64,000 bases of DNA from Paenibacillus chitinolyticus NBRC 15660. Its GTDB lineage: Bacteria; Bacillota; Bacilli; Paenibacillales; NBRC-103111. The stretch spans positions 1-64,000 of the forward strand of contig NZ_BBJT01000005.1 in NCBI RefSeq assembly GCF_000739915.1, written 5' to 3'. Positions 44,451 through 54,018 of the stretch are shown here, one piece after another. Made by a program: the position numbers and the translations under genes. The notes below the pieces were generated by a model. The model had not been told where the DNA came from and did not search any database. It saw only the letters and a program-made list of their open reading frames with translations. The stretch's first letter is position 1, and each line of letters starts with the position of its first letter.

Positions 44451-45860
44451 CTAATAATAGACCGGCTTCAGCCGCTCCTGTATATCTTTCAATCCGAGTT
44501 TCATCTGGTTATATTCCTGCAAGGATTTGACGGACAGGTTCGTCGGCTTCTCCGGCAAAAACGCTACGGTTTTGCGTCCGTACGACGTATCAAGCTCCAC
44601 GAAGTCAATTTCCTTCTTCTGCAGCTCGTTCTTCATGTTCTCCCACTGCTCCGTCGGGTAATACCGGATGGTCAGCAGCTCGGCTTTTTCCTTGCGGTTC
44701 GCGCTTAAATAATAAAAAGTCGTGTACCCGTCGGCACGATCGCTTTTGGACCGTTCCAGCGTAATTTTGCCTCTCCACGATTCGGGAAAATCAAACCGGT
44801 ACGTGACATTGTTGTCGTAGTAATTTTCGTGCACCCATTTGAGCCCGTTCGCGCCGTCCCATTGATACCACTGGTGGATCCAGGGCATATCGGTCGGATT
44901 GCTGTTTTCGATAAAAGGAGGGATCTTAAGCAGCTCGATCTCCATAATACCGTCTCCGTTGACGTCCTGGGACCTTCCTTTGTATTCTTTGAAGGTTTGA
45001 ACGTTCCCCTGTTCGTCCTTGGCGCTGAAAACGTCTTTCAGTTTGCCGTTGTTCCAGACCAGGAGAGACGTATAGGACGTATTGGCGCCAAGCCCCGCGT
45101 CCACGAAAATCCCGTTCTGCGAGTCGGTCGCTTTGCCGATCACGACCTGGTAGTAGCCGTTGACGCCGCCGTCCATAGGCAGCTTCTGCATCAGCTTCTT
45201 CTCCCCGTTCTTGAACGAGTACAAAGAAGCGGAAGCGTCCAGCTTGTCGCGGTCGAGAAGCAGGGCGGCCACCTCAGGCACTCCGTCGCCGGTCAGATCG
45301 CCGATCGCGATCTCGGTGTACGGAATTTTCTCCATCTGGCTCACCACCGAACCTTTCATGGAATAAACGAACAATTCTTTGTTGAGGTTAACCGCCTCTC
45401 CGGCACTCCAGCCCACGAGCATTTCCGGAGCCCCGTCTCCCGTAACGTCCACGAAGTCGACGCGGTCGATTTCTCTGCCCAGCTCATGGATATCGGTGAC
45501 CTTCCGCCATTCTTCGTTTACTTGTTCGAGAATGAGGGCTCCCAGTTCAAACTCGTTCTTCTGCAGCCTGTAAAAAGCGACGGCTTCCTTCTGGTTGTCC
45601 CCGTTAAGGTCCACCTGGTAAATCGGGCCGGCCGCCGAGTTATCGGGCAGCTTGAGCGGCGTGTTGAGCACCGCGCCCGGTGGCAGATAGTGGGTCACCG
45701 CCTCTTTGAGCTGATACAGGCTCGAACTCATGGCCGGAGCCTTCAGCAAAGCGGCTGGAGAAGAAGATATGAGCTGGCAGCCGCTGAGCAGCAGCATGGA
45801 AAGTCCGGCCGTCAGCAGGGCCGCTGCGGGTCGCGGTATCCATTTGATTCTTCTCTTCAT
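44451..45860 (-). CDS. Lipoprotein with FG-GAP/VCBS-like repeats
   Basis: A 469-residue lipoprotein: basic N-terminus, hydrophobic segment, lipobox LLSGC. The mature part has several D-x-[NT]-G-D-G calcium-type motifs: DLNGDNQKEAV, DVTGDGAPEML, DLTGDGVPEVA and DVNGDGIMEIE, the FG-GAP/VCBS repeat pattern that builds beta-propellers. Start ATG at 45860 (AAAAGGGG upstream). It lies directly upstream of the response regulator gene on the same strand with a 20-base gap and may share its transcript. A surface sensor or adhesion role is possible. Confidence 0.8.
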   Translation of the reverse strand: MKRRIKWIPRPAAALLTAGLSMLLLSGCQLISSSPAALLKAPAMSSSLYQLKEAVTHYLPPGAVLNTPLKLPDNSAAGPIYQVDLNGDNQKEAVAFYRLQKNEFELGALILEQVNEEWRKVTDIHELGREIDRVDFVDVTGDGAPEMLVGWSAGEAVNLNKELFVYSMKGSVVSQMEKIPYTEIAIGDLTGDGVPEVAALLLDRDKLDASASLYSFKNGEKKLMQKLPMDGGVNGYYQVVIGKATDSQNGIFVDAGLGANTSYTSLLVWNNGKLKDVFSAKDEQGNVQTFKEYKGRSQDVNGDGIMEIELLKIPPFIENSNPTDMPWIHQWYQWDGANGLKWVHENYYDNNVTYRFDFPESWRGKITLERSKSDRADGYTTFYYLSANRKEKAELLTIRYYPTEQWENMKNELQKKEIDFVELDTSYGRKTVAFLPEKPTNLSVKSLQEYNQMKLGLKDIQERLKPVYY

Positions 45861-45945
45861 GACATTCCCCTTTTCTAGTGCTGGTTCCATTATAGCAAAG
45901 CCGACCCGGAAGCAGGACCTGAAAATTCTGCATGGACGCGAACGA

Positions 45946-45983
45946 AAAAACCGTCCGATGCCGGCAAATACGGCATGGACGGC
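45946..45983 (-). terminator. Terminator of the polysaccharide deacetylase gene
   Basis: CCGTCCATGCCG pairs with CGGCATCGGACGG, then TTTTTT on the minus strand, about 50 bases after the deacetylase stop. Confidence 0.85.
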
Positions 45984-46035
45984 TCGCTTCCGCCGGATCG
46001 GCAGCCTTTCGCAAAGCCGGTACCGGGACACTCCA

Positions 46036-46980
46036 TTATTTCGCAGCCAACAATTCCGGCACGGTAACAAACTGGTAACCCTGAGCCTGCAGATACTCGC
46101 AAATTCTGCGGGTGGCCTCCACGGTATTGCTGAGGTCCCCGCCTTTGCCGCCGAAGCTGTGCTGCAGAATTATGCTGCCGGGATGAATATGCTGTTTCAC
46201 ATTGTTCATAATCTGATCCGGCGTGCTGCCGGCCCAGTCTTTCGTGTCGATCGACCAGCCGATGATAAGCTGCCCCTGCTGGGCCGCTACCGCTTTGACG
46301 TTATCGTTGACGGCGCCGTACGGGGCACGGAACAGATAGGTTCCCTTGCCGAGCACCTTCTTCAGCGCCTCGTCCGTGCTCGTCATCTGTTCGCGGGCCT
46401 GCTCGGGCGTCAGCTTAGGCAGCTGCGCGTGACTCCAGGTATGGTTGCCGACCGCGTGGCCCTCGTCCACGATCCGCTTCACCATATCGGGATATTTATC
46501 GACCTGGCGACCGACCAGGAAGAACGTCGCTTTCGCGTTGTACTTGCTCAGCACTTCCAACACCTGCGGCGTCCAGTGCAGGTCCGGACCGTCGTCGAAC
46601 GTAAGCGCAACGAGTTTGTTTTTGGTCGAAATCGAATAAATCGGTGAAGCCGTGTTTGCCGTCCCGCCGCCCTGCGGGGCTTTCGTTGTCTGCGGCGTCG
46701 GCGTAGGATCAGGCGTGGCCGTAGGATCGGGCGTAGGATCCGGCTTCCGAGTCGGATCAGGCGTCGGCGTAGGATCGGGACGCGCGCTCTTCTCCGGCTT
46801 CTTCTCCGGTTCATTCGCGGTCGGGACCGGAGACGGACTTGGCGTAACCGCCGTCTCTCCACTGGAGGGGCCGGTAGCCGTTTCTTTGGTCAACAATGCA
46901 TGGCTGACATTGTATGCGATAAACAACCCCAGCGCTATCATAAGGACATAGCGCAGTCTGAACACTTTTCTTTTTTTCAT
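46036..46980 (-). CDS. Membrane-anchored polysaccharide deacetylase
   Basis: A NodB-fold deacetylase (314 residues) of the PgdA/PdaC type, which removes acetyl groups from peptidoglycan or another polysaccharide. N-terminal anchor (residues 8-27), a Pro/Thr/Asp-rich spacer (PDPTPTPDPTRKPDP...), then the catalytic domain: VALTFDDGPD (Asp-Asp), HTWSHAQ (metal His-x3-His), FRAPYG and TKDW motifs. ATG at 46980 (GGAAGG upstream). Upstream lie two WalR-like boxes. An upstream ATG at 47076 has no RBS. Confidence 0.93.
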   Translation of the reverse strand: MKKRKVFRLRYVLMIALGLFIAYNVSHALLTKETATGPSSGETAVTPSPSPVPTANEPEKKPEKSARPDPTPTPDPTRKPDPTPDPTATPDPTPTPQTTKAPQGGGTANTASPIYSISTKNKLVALTFDDGPDLHWTPQVLEVLSKYNAKATFFLVGRQVDKYPDMVKRIVDEGHAVGNHTWSHAQLPKLTPEQAREQMTSTDEALKKVLGKGTYLFRAPYGAVNDNVKAVAAQQGQLIIGWSIDTKDWAGSTPDQIMNNVKQHIHPGSIILQHSFGGKGGDLSNTVEATRRICEYLQAQGYQFVTVPELLAAK

Positions 46981-47126
46981 GATTCCTTCCATCTCCCATT
47001 TGTTTCGTCGGCTGACGTCTATGAATCTACCAGCCTGTCTATGATTTCCAACACATAGGAACGACAGACGCGGCAAGGCGTCCTCTCCTTAATTCCCCGG
47101 GTCCGTTCCCTTCAACGTATTACCTT

Positions 47127-47209
47127 ATCCTAAGTGTACTCCATCTTTCGACACAAGTAGTTACGAAACCATTACATTTAAACAAAGAAGCCGTTACGCT
47201 GCCGTTACA
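47127..47209 (-). promoter_or_regulatory. Promoter with two WalR-like boxes
   Basis: On the minus strand TGTAAC-N5-CGTAAC (47193-47209) and TGTAAT-N5-CGTAAC (47160-47176) are spaced 33 bases apart and all half-sites fall on an 11-base period. This fits the WalR consensus TGTWAH-N5-TGTWAH with one T-to-C change each. TTGTGT (47151-47156), 18 bases, TAGGAT (47127-47132) follow as -35 and -10. The deacetylase start is 147 bases downstream of the -10. Confidence 0.55.
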
Positions 47210-47235
47210 TTTGTAAAAAAATGTACAAGCATGAC

Positions 47236-47270
47236 GAAAAAAGCTTCCGGCACAGAGGCCGAAAGCTTAA
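47236..47270 (-). terminator. Terminator of the adhE-pflBA operon
   Basis: AAGCTTTCGGC pairs with GCCGGAAGCTT, then TTTTTT on the minus strand, about 40 bases after the pflA stop. Confidence 0.85.
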
Positions 47271-47307
47271 ATATAGAGGAAGTTTTATTTCCTGTAAAGA
47301 CCAATTT

Positions 47308-48066
47308 TTAGAGAGACTGGCAGGTTGGCTGCGAAACGTTTTGGCTTCGCGCACGCTCGATAAGCTCGTACGCTCTCGCCACTTCTTCTTCCGTCGGCGT
47401 GCGGGCGTCTTTAAGCGGATACTCCCGGTGAAGAAGATCCCATTTATAGGTCCCCAGCTTGTGATAAGGAAGAAGCTCGAATTTTTCCACGGTCGCCAGA
47501 CCGGCCAGAAATGAACCGAGCCGCTCCAGTTCGTCTTCCGCATCCGTCATTCCGGGAACGAGCACCCGCCGGATCCACATCGGCCTGCCGTGATCGGAAA
47601 GCCAGCGCGCCGTGCGCAGGATCTTGTCGTTGGGCTGGCTCGTCAGCGCGATATGCTTGTCGCGGTCCATCATTTTCAGATCAAGGAGAACGAGGTCCGT
47701 TTCTTCAAAAAGTTCGCGGACATGCTCGTGGCCCACTTCGCAAAAGCCCGAAGAGTCGAGCGCCGTGTTCACGCCGAAGCGTTCCTTGCACGCTTTGAAA
47801 AGATCCGCGACAAACGCCGCCTGCAGCGTCGGCTCTCCTCCCGTTACGGTGATTCCCCCGCCCGACTTCCGGTAGTACGGAAGATAAGGCTCCATTTCGG
47901 CGAGGATTTCATCGACGGTCACCGTACGTCCTCCGCAGGTGTCCCACGTATCGGGGTTGTGACAGTAGCCGCACTGCAGGGCGCACCCCTGCATGAAGAG
48001 AACAAACCGGATACCGGGGCCGTCTACCGTGCCGAACGTTTCGATGGAATGGATTCTGCCTTTCAT
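47308..48066 (-). CDS. pflA: Pyruvate formate-lyase activating enzyme
   Basis: Radical SAM enzyme that puts a glycyl radical on PflB under anoxia. Motif CALQCGYCHNPD supplies the 4Fe-4S cluster (Cys-x3-Cys-x2-Cys). Then GGGITVTGGEPTLQ (SAM-binding GGE) and a TIM-barrel core. 252 residues. ATG at 48066 with AAAGGA upstream; the GTG at 48075 is less likely. Follows pflB with 39 bases between. Confidence 0.95.
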   Translation of the reverse strand: MKGRIHSIETFGTVDGPGIRFVLFMQGCALQCGYCHNPDTWDTCGGRTVTVDEILAEMEPYLPYYRKSGGGITVTGGEPTLQAAFVADLFKACKERFGVNTALDSSGFCEVGHEHVRELFEETDLVLLDLKMMDRDKHIALTSQPNDKILRTARWLSDHGRPMWIRRVLVPGMTDAEDELERLGSFLAGLATVEKFELLPYHKLGTYKWDLLHREYPLKDARTPTEEEVARAYELIERARSQNVSQPTCQSL

Positions 48067-48105
48067 GACTAACACGTCCTTTGCTTCGGCGTGCCCCGGT
48101 CCCTT

Positions 48106-50376
48106 TTACATGGCGCCGTGGAACGTCCGGTTAATAACGTCGAGCTGCTGCTCGCGGGTGAGTTTGATAAAGTTGACCGCATAGCCCGAAACCCGGATGG
48201 TGAGCTGCGGGTACTGCTCGGGATGCTCCATCGCGTCCAGAAGCTGTTGCCGGTCGAATACGTTCACGTTGAGATGGTGCGCTCCGCTTTCGAAGTATCC
48301 GTCCAGCATATGGACGAGATTGTCCTTGCGCGTCTGCGGCTCTTTGCCAAGCGCTTTGGGCACGATCGAGAACGTGTTCGAGATGCCGTCCAGGCTGTGC
48401 TCGTAAGGCAGTTTGGCGACGGAGCCGAGCGAGGCCAGCGCGCCTTTGCGGTCGCGTCCGTGCATCGGGTTCGCGCCCGGTGCGAACGGTTCGCCCGCTT
48501 TGCGCCCGTCCGGCGTGGAGCCGGTTTTTTTGCCATAAACGACGTTGGACGTAATGGTCAGGACCGACTGGGTCGGAACCGCATCCCGGTAAGGTTTGTG
48601 CTTGCGGATCATGCCCATGAACGCTTCGACGAGAGAAACGGCGATGGAATCGACGCGGTCGTCGTTGTTGCCGTACATCGGGTAATCACCTTCGATTTCG
48701 AAATCGACGGCGATTCCTTTTTCGTTGCGGATCGGGCGCACTTTGGCGTATTTGATCGCGCTCAGCGAGTCGGCGACTACAGACAATCCCGCGATGCCGC
48801 AGGCCATCGTACGGACGATTTCCCGGTCGTGCAGAGCCATTTCGATCCGCTCGTAACAGTATTTGTCGTGCATATAGTGAATCACGTTCAGCGTGTTCAT
48901 ATACAGCTTCGCCAGCCATTCCATGACACCCTTGAATTTATGCATAACCTCATCGTAATCGAGCACATCGGACGTAATCAGCACGCTTTCGGGTCCGATC
49001 TGGACCCCGAGTTTTTCGTCCACGCCGCCGTTAATGGCATACAGGAGAGCTTTGGCCAGATTGGCCCGCGCTCCGAAGAACTGCATCTGCTTGCCGATCC
49101 TCATGGCGGATACACAGCAGGCGATTCCGTAATCGTCGCCGTAGAAAGGACGCATCAGGTCGTCGTTCTCGTATTGGATGGAGCTCGTTTCGATCGAGAC
49201 TTTGGCGCAGTACTTCTTGAACGCCTCCGGCAGCTGTTCGGACCAGAGCACCGTCAGGTTGGGCTCGGGAGCGGGACCCAGGTTATACAGCGTGTGAAGG
49301 AACCGCATGGAGTTCTTCGTCACGCGGGTCCGGCCCGACAGGGACATACCGCCGATGGACTCGGTCACCCACGTGGGGTCGCCGCTGAACAGCTCGTTAT
49401 AATCCGGCGTACGCAGGAATTTGACAATCCGCAGCTTCATGACGAAATGGTCGACCAGCTCCTGCGCCTGCGTTTCGGTCAAGATTCCTTCGCGGAGGTC
49501 TCTTTCGATATAAATATCGAGGAAAGAGGACACCCGTCCCAGACTCATCGCCGCGCCGTTCTGTTCCTTGATCGCCGCCAGGTAGGCGAAGTACAGCCAC
49601 TGGAACGCTTCGCGGGCATCGGAGGCCGGTCCCGTGATGTCAAAACCGTGGTCGGCGGCCATCTTCTTCAGCTCGCCGAGCGCCCGGATCTGCTCGGACA
49701 GCTCCTCGCGGGCACGGATGACATCCTCCGTGATCGCATCCACTTCGAGAAGAAGAAGATCCTTCTTCTTCTCGGCCACGAGGGCGTCGATGCCGTACAG
49801 CGCTACCCGCCGGTAATCCCCGATGATCCGTCCGCGTCCGTAAGCGTCCGGCAAGCCCGTGATGATGCCGGCTTTTCTGGCGGCCCGCATGTCGCTGGTG
49901 TAGGCGTCGAACACGCCCTGGTTATGCGTCTTGCGGATATCGGTGAACAACCGGACCATGTCCTGCGGCAGCTTGAAGCCGTAAGCTTCGCAGGCGTCCT
50001 CCATCATCCGGATGCCGCCGAACGGCTGGACGGAACGTTTGAACGGCTCATCCGTCTGGAGCCCGACTACGCGCTCCTTGTCTTTGTCGAGATAGCCCGG
50101 TGCATGGGAAACGATCGTGGACACGGTGTTCACGTCCACATCGAGCACGCCTCCCTGCTCTCTTTCGCGACGGGTCAGGTCCTTGACGACTTCCCACAGC
50201 GCCTTCGTATCTTCCGTCGGAGGGGCAAGAAAAGCCTCGTCTCCCTCATAAGGCGTCAGGTTAAGCTCGATAAAGTCACGGACGTCGATCCCGTGCTGCC
50301 ACTTTCCTTTGCGGAACCCGCGGTATACTCCCTCTTCAGCAGACTTCATGCGCATCTCGCGCTCTTCGATAGCCAT
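48106..50376 (-). CDS. pflB: Formate C-acetyltransferase (pyruvate formate-lyase)
   Basis: Converts pyruvate and CoA to acetyl-CoA and formate in anaerobic fermentation. The catalytic Cys-Cys pair is in [13 protein letters not shown] and the glycyl radical is Gly731 in RVSGYAVNF near the C-terminus. 756 residues, family-typical. RBS AAGGAGGG. It follows adhE with about 200 bases between, which contain a hairpin but no clear FNR box, so it may be read from the adhE promoter. Confidence 0.97.
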   Translation of the reverse strand: MAIEEREMRMKSAEEGVYRGFRKGKWQHGIDVRDFIELNLTPYEGDEAFLAPPTEDTKALWEVVKDLTRREREQGGVLDVDVNTVSTIVSHAPGYLDKDKERVVGLQTDEPFKRSVQPFGGIRMMEDACEAYGFKLPQDMVRLFTDIRKTHNQGVFDAYTSDMRAARKAGIITGLPDAYGRGRIIGDYRRVALYGIDALVAEKKKDLLLLEVDAITEDVIRAREELSEQIRALGELKKMAADHGFDITGPASDAREAFQWLYFAYLAAIKEQNGAAMSLGRVSSFLDIYIERDLREGILTETQAQELVDHFVMKLRIVKFLRTPDYNELFSGDPTWVTESIGGMSLSGRTRVTKNSMRFLHTLYNLGPAPEPNLTVLWSEQLPEAFKKYCAKVSIETSSIQYENDDLMRPFYGDDYGIACCVSAMRIGKQMQFFGARANLAKALLYAINGGVDEKLGVQIGPESVLITSDVLDYDEVMHKFKGVMEWLAKLYMNTLNVIHYMHDKYCYERIEMALHDREIVRTMACGIAGLSVVADSLSAIKYAKVRPIRNEKGIAVDFEIEGDYPMYGNNDDRVDSIAVSLVEAFMGMIRKHKPYRDAVPTQSVLTITSNVVYGKKTGSTPDGRKAGEPFAPGANPMHGRDRKGALASLGSVAKLPYEHSLDGISNTFSIVPKALGKEPQTRKDNLVHMLDGYFESGAHHLNVNVFDRQQLLDAMEHPEQYPQLTIRVSGYAVNFIKLTREQQLDVINRTFHGAM

Positions 50377-50579
50377 TTTTGTTCCCTCCTTGGAATGAAC
50401 GGACGGGCCGCGGAGCGGCCGCCCGGCAAAACTGATTTCGTTTGCGGTTCAAACTATCCTGCACGCGCCGTAATTGTCACTGTCTTGGTGCCCTTGTCCT
50501 TGTGCCCGTTTCACCGTACCGGCTGCCGTGGCGCCGCTTTACGCTTATTCAGGCAGCAGATAAGTTCCGGTCCGCTTGC

Positions 50580-53189
50580 TCAGATTCTGCCGTAGAAAGC
50601 GTCCCGGTACACGTCGGCCAGCTCGCTGACGAGCGGCATTTTCGGATTCGCGGTCGTGCACTGGTCTTCGAAAGCTTTATCCGCCAGGTACTCCACACGG
50701 CTTTCGAAATCGTCGGCATCGAATCCGAGTTCTTTGAACGAAGCGGGGATGCCCAGCTTCTGATTCAGCTCGCGGATGGCGTCGATGAGGCTCTTGACGC
50801 CTTCCTCCGTGGTAGCGGCGGGAAGCCCCAGGAACCGGGCGATTTCGGCGTAACGCTCGTCGGCGCAGTAGTGCGAGTATTTCGGGAACGACGCGTATTT
50901 CGACGGCTTCGACGCGTTATACCGGATGACGTACGGCATCAGGATGGCATTGGTCCGTCCGTGCGCCGTTCCGTACTGCCCGCCCCACTTGTGCGCCAGG
51001 CTGTGGTTGATGCCCAGGAAGGCGTTCGCAAAAGCCATGCCGGCGATCGTGGACGCATTGTGCATTTTCTCCCTGGCCAGCTTGTCGGCCGTCGCATGGG
51101 ACTGCTCCAGGTTGCGGAACACGAGCTTGATGGCCTGCAGGCAGAGCCCGTCCGTATAGTCGTTCGCCATGACGGAAACGTAAGCTTCGATCGCGTGTGT
51201 GAGCACATCCATGCCGGTGTCGGCCACGGCCGTTTTCGGGAGCGAGTAAACGAACTCGGGATCGACGATGGCCACATCCGGCGTAAGCTCGTAATCGGCG
51301 AGCGGATATTTCGTGTGGCCGTTCTTTTTATCCGTAATGACGGCGAACGATGTCACTTCCGAACCGGTTCCCGAAGTCGTCGGGATGGCAACGAACTTCG
51401 CCTTCGTGCCGAGCTTCGGATACTTGAACGTCCGCTTGCGGATGTCCATGAACTTCTGCTTCAGCGAATGGAACGTGACGTCGGGATACTCGTAGAACAA
51501 CCACATCGCTTTGGCCGCATCCATCGGCGATCCTCCGCCGAGCGCCACGATGCAGTCCGGCTGGAAGGCGTTCATCATGTCCGTACCGCGTTCAACGGTA
51601 TCGACTGAAGGGTCCGGCTCTACATCGCTGAAAACTTCGATGGCTACCGGCATCCGGCGCTGGCGCAAATAATGTTCCACGCGTTCCACGTAGCCGAGCT
51701 TCACCATCATCGGGTCGGTCACGATCAAAACACGGGTGATGTCCGGCATTTTCGCCAGGTACTGGGTGGCGTTTCTCTCGAAATAAATTTTCTCAGGTAC
51801 TTTAAACCACTGCATATTCACCGTCCGGTGTGCGACTTTTTTGACGTTGATCAGGTTGACCGCCGTCACGTTCGAAGAAGTGGAATTGCGGCCGTACGAG
51901 CCGCAGCCTAGCGTCAGCGAAGGGATATTCGCGTTGTAGATATCCCCGATCGCCCCATGGGTCGAAGGCGCGTTTACGATAATGCGGCAGGTCGGCAGCT
52001 CCTTGGCGAAAGCGGCGATCACTCCTTCGTCGTCCGAATGGATGACCGAGGTGTGGCCGAGTCCGCCGAATGCCGCGATCTCCGCGGCCCGGGCGATGCC
52101 CGCTTGAGCGCTGGCGGCCGTGTAGCAGGCGAGCACAGGGCTCAGCTTCTCGGCGGACAGCGGGTAGGCCGGACCGACGCCGTCCAGCTCGGCGATCAGG
52201 ATTTTCGTCCCGGCGGGAACCTCGAACCCCGCCATTTCGGCGATGCGTGCCGCCGGCTGGCCCACAATCGCCGCGTTTACGGCGCATCCGGCGTTCATGC
52301 CGAACTGGGACAGCTTCTTCGTTTCCTTGGCGCTTAGGAAATGGCAGCCCTGGGCCTTCAGCATCGCCTTGGCCTCCGCCGCGATCGCTTCGTCCAGGAT
52401 AACGGCCTGCTCGGATGCGCAGATCATGCCGTTGTCAAACGTTTTTGAGAGGATCAGATCCGTGACTGCCTGGCGCAGGTCCGCGGTTCTCTCGATGAAG
52501 CACGGCACGTTGCCCGGGCCGACGCCGAGAGCGGGTTTACCGGCGCTGTAGGCGGATTTGACCATGCCCGAGCCGCCGGTAGCCAGAATCAGGGCCACTC
52601 CCTCGTGGTGCATAAGCTCGTGCGTCGCTTCCATGGAAGGCTTCTCCACCCACTGGATGCAATCTTTCGGCGCTCCGTGGCTTACCGCCGCTTCGTAAAG
52701 AACGCGGGCCGCTTCGGAGCTGCATTTCTGCGCGGACGGATGGAAGGCGAAAATAATCGGGTTCCGCGTCTTCATCGCGATCAGCGCCTTAAACATCGTC
52801 GTCGAGGTCGGATTCGTTACCGGGGTGACGCCGGCGATAATTCCGACCGGTTCGGCGATGGACGTAAGGCCGGTCGTCGGATCTTCGTCGATCACGCCGA
52901 CCGTTTTGTCGTACTTCACGGAATTATGGATATACTCGGTCGCGAACAAGTTCTTGATGATCTTGTCTTCATATACACCGCGCCCCGTTTCTTCCACCGC
53001 AAGTTTGGCGAGGTACATATGCCGGTCTACGCCGGCCAGCGCCATTTCCTGTACGATGCGGTCAACCTGGGATTGGTCCAAGCCTTCAAAAGCGGCCTGC
53101 GCTTTCTTCGCGTTCTGCACCAGCCGGTCTACCTGTTCTTTGGCCGCCGCAGCTGCGGGTTTTACGGTCTCATTTTCCTGTACAGCCAT
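50580..53189 (-). CDS. adhE: Bifunctional acetaldehyde-CoA/alcohol dehydrogenase
   Basis: AdhE reduces acetyl-CoA to ethanol in two NADH steps. N-terminal aldehyde dehydrogenase domain (about 1-440) with the catalytic Cys in FDNGMICASEQAVI, then the Fe-dependent alcohol dehydrogenase domain with GGGSPMDAAK (NAD) and iron ligands in FLGINHSLAHKWGGQYGTAHG. 869 residues; forms spirosomes in other bacteria. Heads the adhE-pflBA cluster, with a promoter carrying FNR and Rex-type sites. GAGGAGG upstream of the ATG at 53189. Confidence 0.97.
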   Translation of the reverse strand: MAVQENETVKPAAAAAKEQVDRLVQNAKKAQAAFEGLDQSQVDRIVQEMALAGVDRHMYLAKLAVEETGRGVYEDKIIKNLFATEYIHNSVKYDKTVGVIDEDPTTGLTSIAEPVGIIAGVTPVTNPTSTTMFKALIAMKTRNPIIFAFHPSAQKCSSEAARVLYEAAVSHGAPKDCIQWVEKPSMEATHELMHHEGVALILATGGSGMVKSAYSAGKPALGVGPGNVPCFIERTADLRQAVTDLILSKTFDNGMICASEQAVILDEAIAAEAKAMLKAQGCHFLSAKETKKLSQFGMNAGCAVNAAIVGQPAARIAEMAGFEVPAGTKILIAELDGVGPAYPLSAEKLSPVLACYTAASAQAGIARAAEIAAFGGLGHTSVIHSDDEGVIAAFAKELPTCRIIVNAPSTHGAIGDIYNANIPSLTLGCGSYGRNSTSSNVTAVNLINVKKVAHRTVNMQWFKVPEKIYFERNATQYLAKMPDITRVLIVTDPMMVKLGYVERVEHYLRQRRMPVAIEVFSDVEPDPSVDTVERGTDMMNAFQPDCIVALGGGSPMDAAKAMWLFYEYPDVTFHSLKQKFMDIRKRTFKYPKLGTKAKFVAIPTTSGTGSEVTSFAVITDKKNGHTKYPLADYELTPDVAIVDPEFVYSLPKTAVADTGMDVLTHAIEAYVSVMANDYTDGLCLQAIKLVFRNLEQSHATADKLAREKMHNASTIAGMAFANAFLGINHSLAHKWGGQYGTAHGRTNAILMPYVIRYNASKPSKYASFPKYSHYCADERYAEIARFLGLPAATTEEGVKSLIDAIRELNQKLGIPASFKELGFDADDFESRVEYLADKAFEDQCTTANPKMPLVSELADVYRDAFYGRI

Positions 53190-53221
53190 CTCTCCGCCTC
53201 CTCTGTTCTTTCTACACCTTC

Positions 53222-53264
53222 ATTATAGGAGCTTGTGAATTTTTTCACTATGACATTTCTCACA
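53222..53264 (-). promoter_or_regulatory. adhE promoter: FNR box and Rex operator
   Basis: TATAAT at 53222-53227 (-10). FNR-type TGTGA-N6-TCATA at 53249-53264, centre 29.5 bases before the -10 (about -41.5 from the start). Overlapping it, Rex-type TTGTGAA-TTTT-TTCACTA at 53233-53250, in the -10/-35 spacer. It suggests Fnr activation and Rex repression of adhE. The FNR box is shared with the divergent hemerythrin-like gene (weak -10 TATGGT at 53287-53292). Confidence 0.7.
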
Positions 53265-53354
53265 GACAAAAAGAGCGGCTTCGCCTTATGGTGAAGACAG
53301 GAAACACGCGCGCGCTTTACCATCATCCGCAGGACCCGACAGGAGGAAATGACG

Positions 53355-53882
53355 ATGAGCACAATAACCGTGGAACGTCTGCCGTATGCCGCAATGGACC
53401 CAGGCAGCCAGTTGTCCGACGCCCTATATTATTTGAAGCAGCAGCATGAATTTCTTGAGGCCGATCTGCTGGAGCTGCAAATGCTCGCACGCGGAATCGG
53501 AGCCGCCGGAAGCCGGGATTCGCTCAGAACCGATTTAAACCAGCTGAAGGTGCGCGCCGAACGGTTCCTGAAGTTTTTCCAGCAGTATCAGCAGGACGAA
53601 CAGGAAACGCTTTTCCCAATCGTTGATTTGTACACGGGCGACAAAATGGGCCCTACCGCCGTGATGAAGCAGGAATACAACATGGCCGTCCACAATCTGC
53701 GCCTGTTCTTCCAGGCATTCAAAGAAGACAGTCATACCCTCGATCCCCTGTGCGCCAAACGTTCGGTATCCCACGTGCTCCAGTCGTGCTTCATTCTTCT
53801 TGAGCATATGCGCAAAGAAAAAGAATGGGTATTCCCGCTCGCCGAGCAGATGCTGACCGATATCGAGCAGTTTTATTCGTAG
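53355..53882 (+). CDS. Hemerythrin-like domain protein, atypical iron ligands
   Basis: A 175-residue four-helix bundle protein of the hemerythrin/HHE type. Iron-ligand candidates: His31 in KQQHEFLEAD, His113 in MAVHNL, His151 and Glu155 in LLEHMRKEKEWVFP and Glu84. The usual second-helix H-x3-E and third-helix E-H are replaced (Q/Y at those positions), so binding of a di-iron centre is doubtful. ATG at 53355 (AGGAGG eight bases upstream). Divergent from adhE, sharing an FNR box. NO or oxygen sensing in anaerobiosis is a plausible role. Confidence 0.75.
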   Translation: MSTITVERLPYAAMDPGSQLSDALYYLKQQHEFLEADLLELQMLARGIGAAGSRDSLRTDLNQLKVRAERFLKFFQQYQQDEQETLFPIVDLYTGDKMGPTAVMKQEYNMAVHNLRLFFQAFKEDSHTLDPLCAKRSVSHVLQSCFILLEHMRKEKEWVFPLAEQMLTDIEQFYS

Positions 53883-53907
53883 AAAGCCGCTTTTCCCGAT
53901 CAAAAGA

Positions 53908-53946
53908 AACCGGAGCCGCCGAATGCAGACGGAACTCCGGTTTTTT
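53908..53946 (+). terminator. Terminator of the hemerythrin-like gene
   Basis: AACCGGAG pairs with CTCCGGTT around a loop with minor pairing, then a T-run, 25 bases after the stop. Confidence 0.85.
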
Positions 53947-54018
53947 GCGTCCTTTAGCCTGAAAACGAAAGGTTTGCGTTGAATACGGGTAGGCGTGGTA
54001 ACAACATTGTAAGGAAAA

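Noticed and set aside
50440-50560. FNR box upstream of pflB
   Set aside because: GGTGAAACGGGCACA was inspected. It lacks the TGTGA/TCACA symmetry at the right spacing, so pflB may rely on the adhE promoter.
48091-50595. 834-residue plus-strand open frame antisense to pflB
   Set aside because: Same cause. pflB has all catalytic motifs, and the antisense product resembles no family and is rich in Arg/His/Asp.
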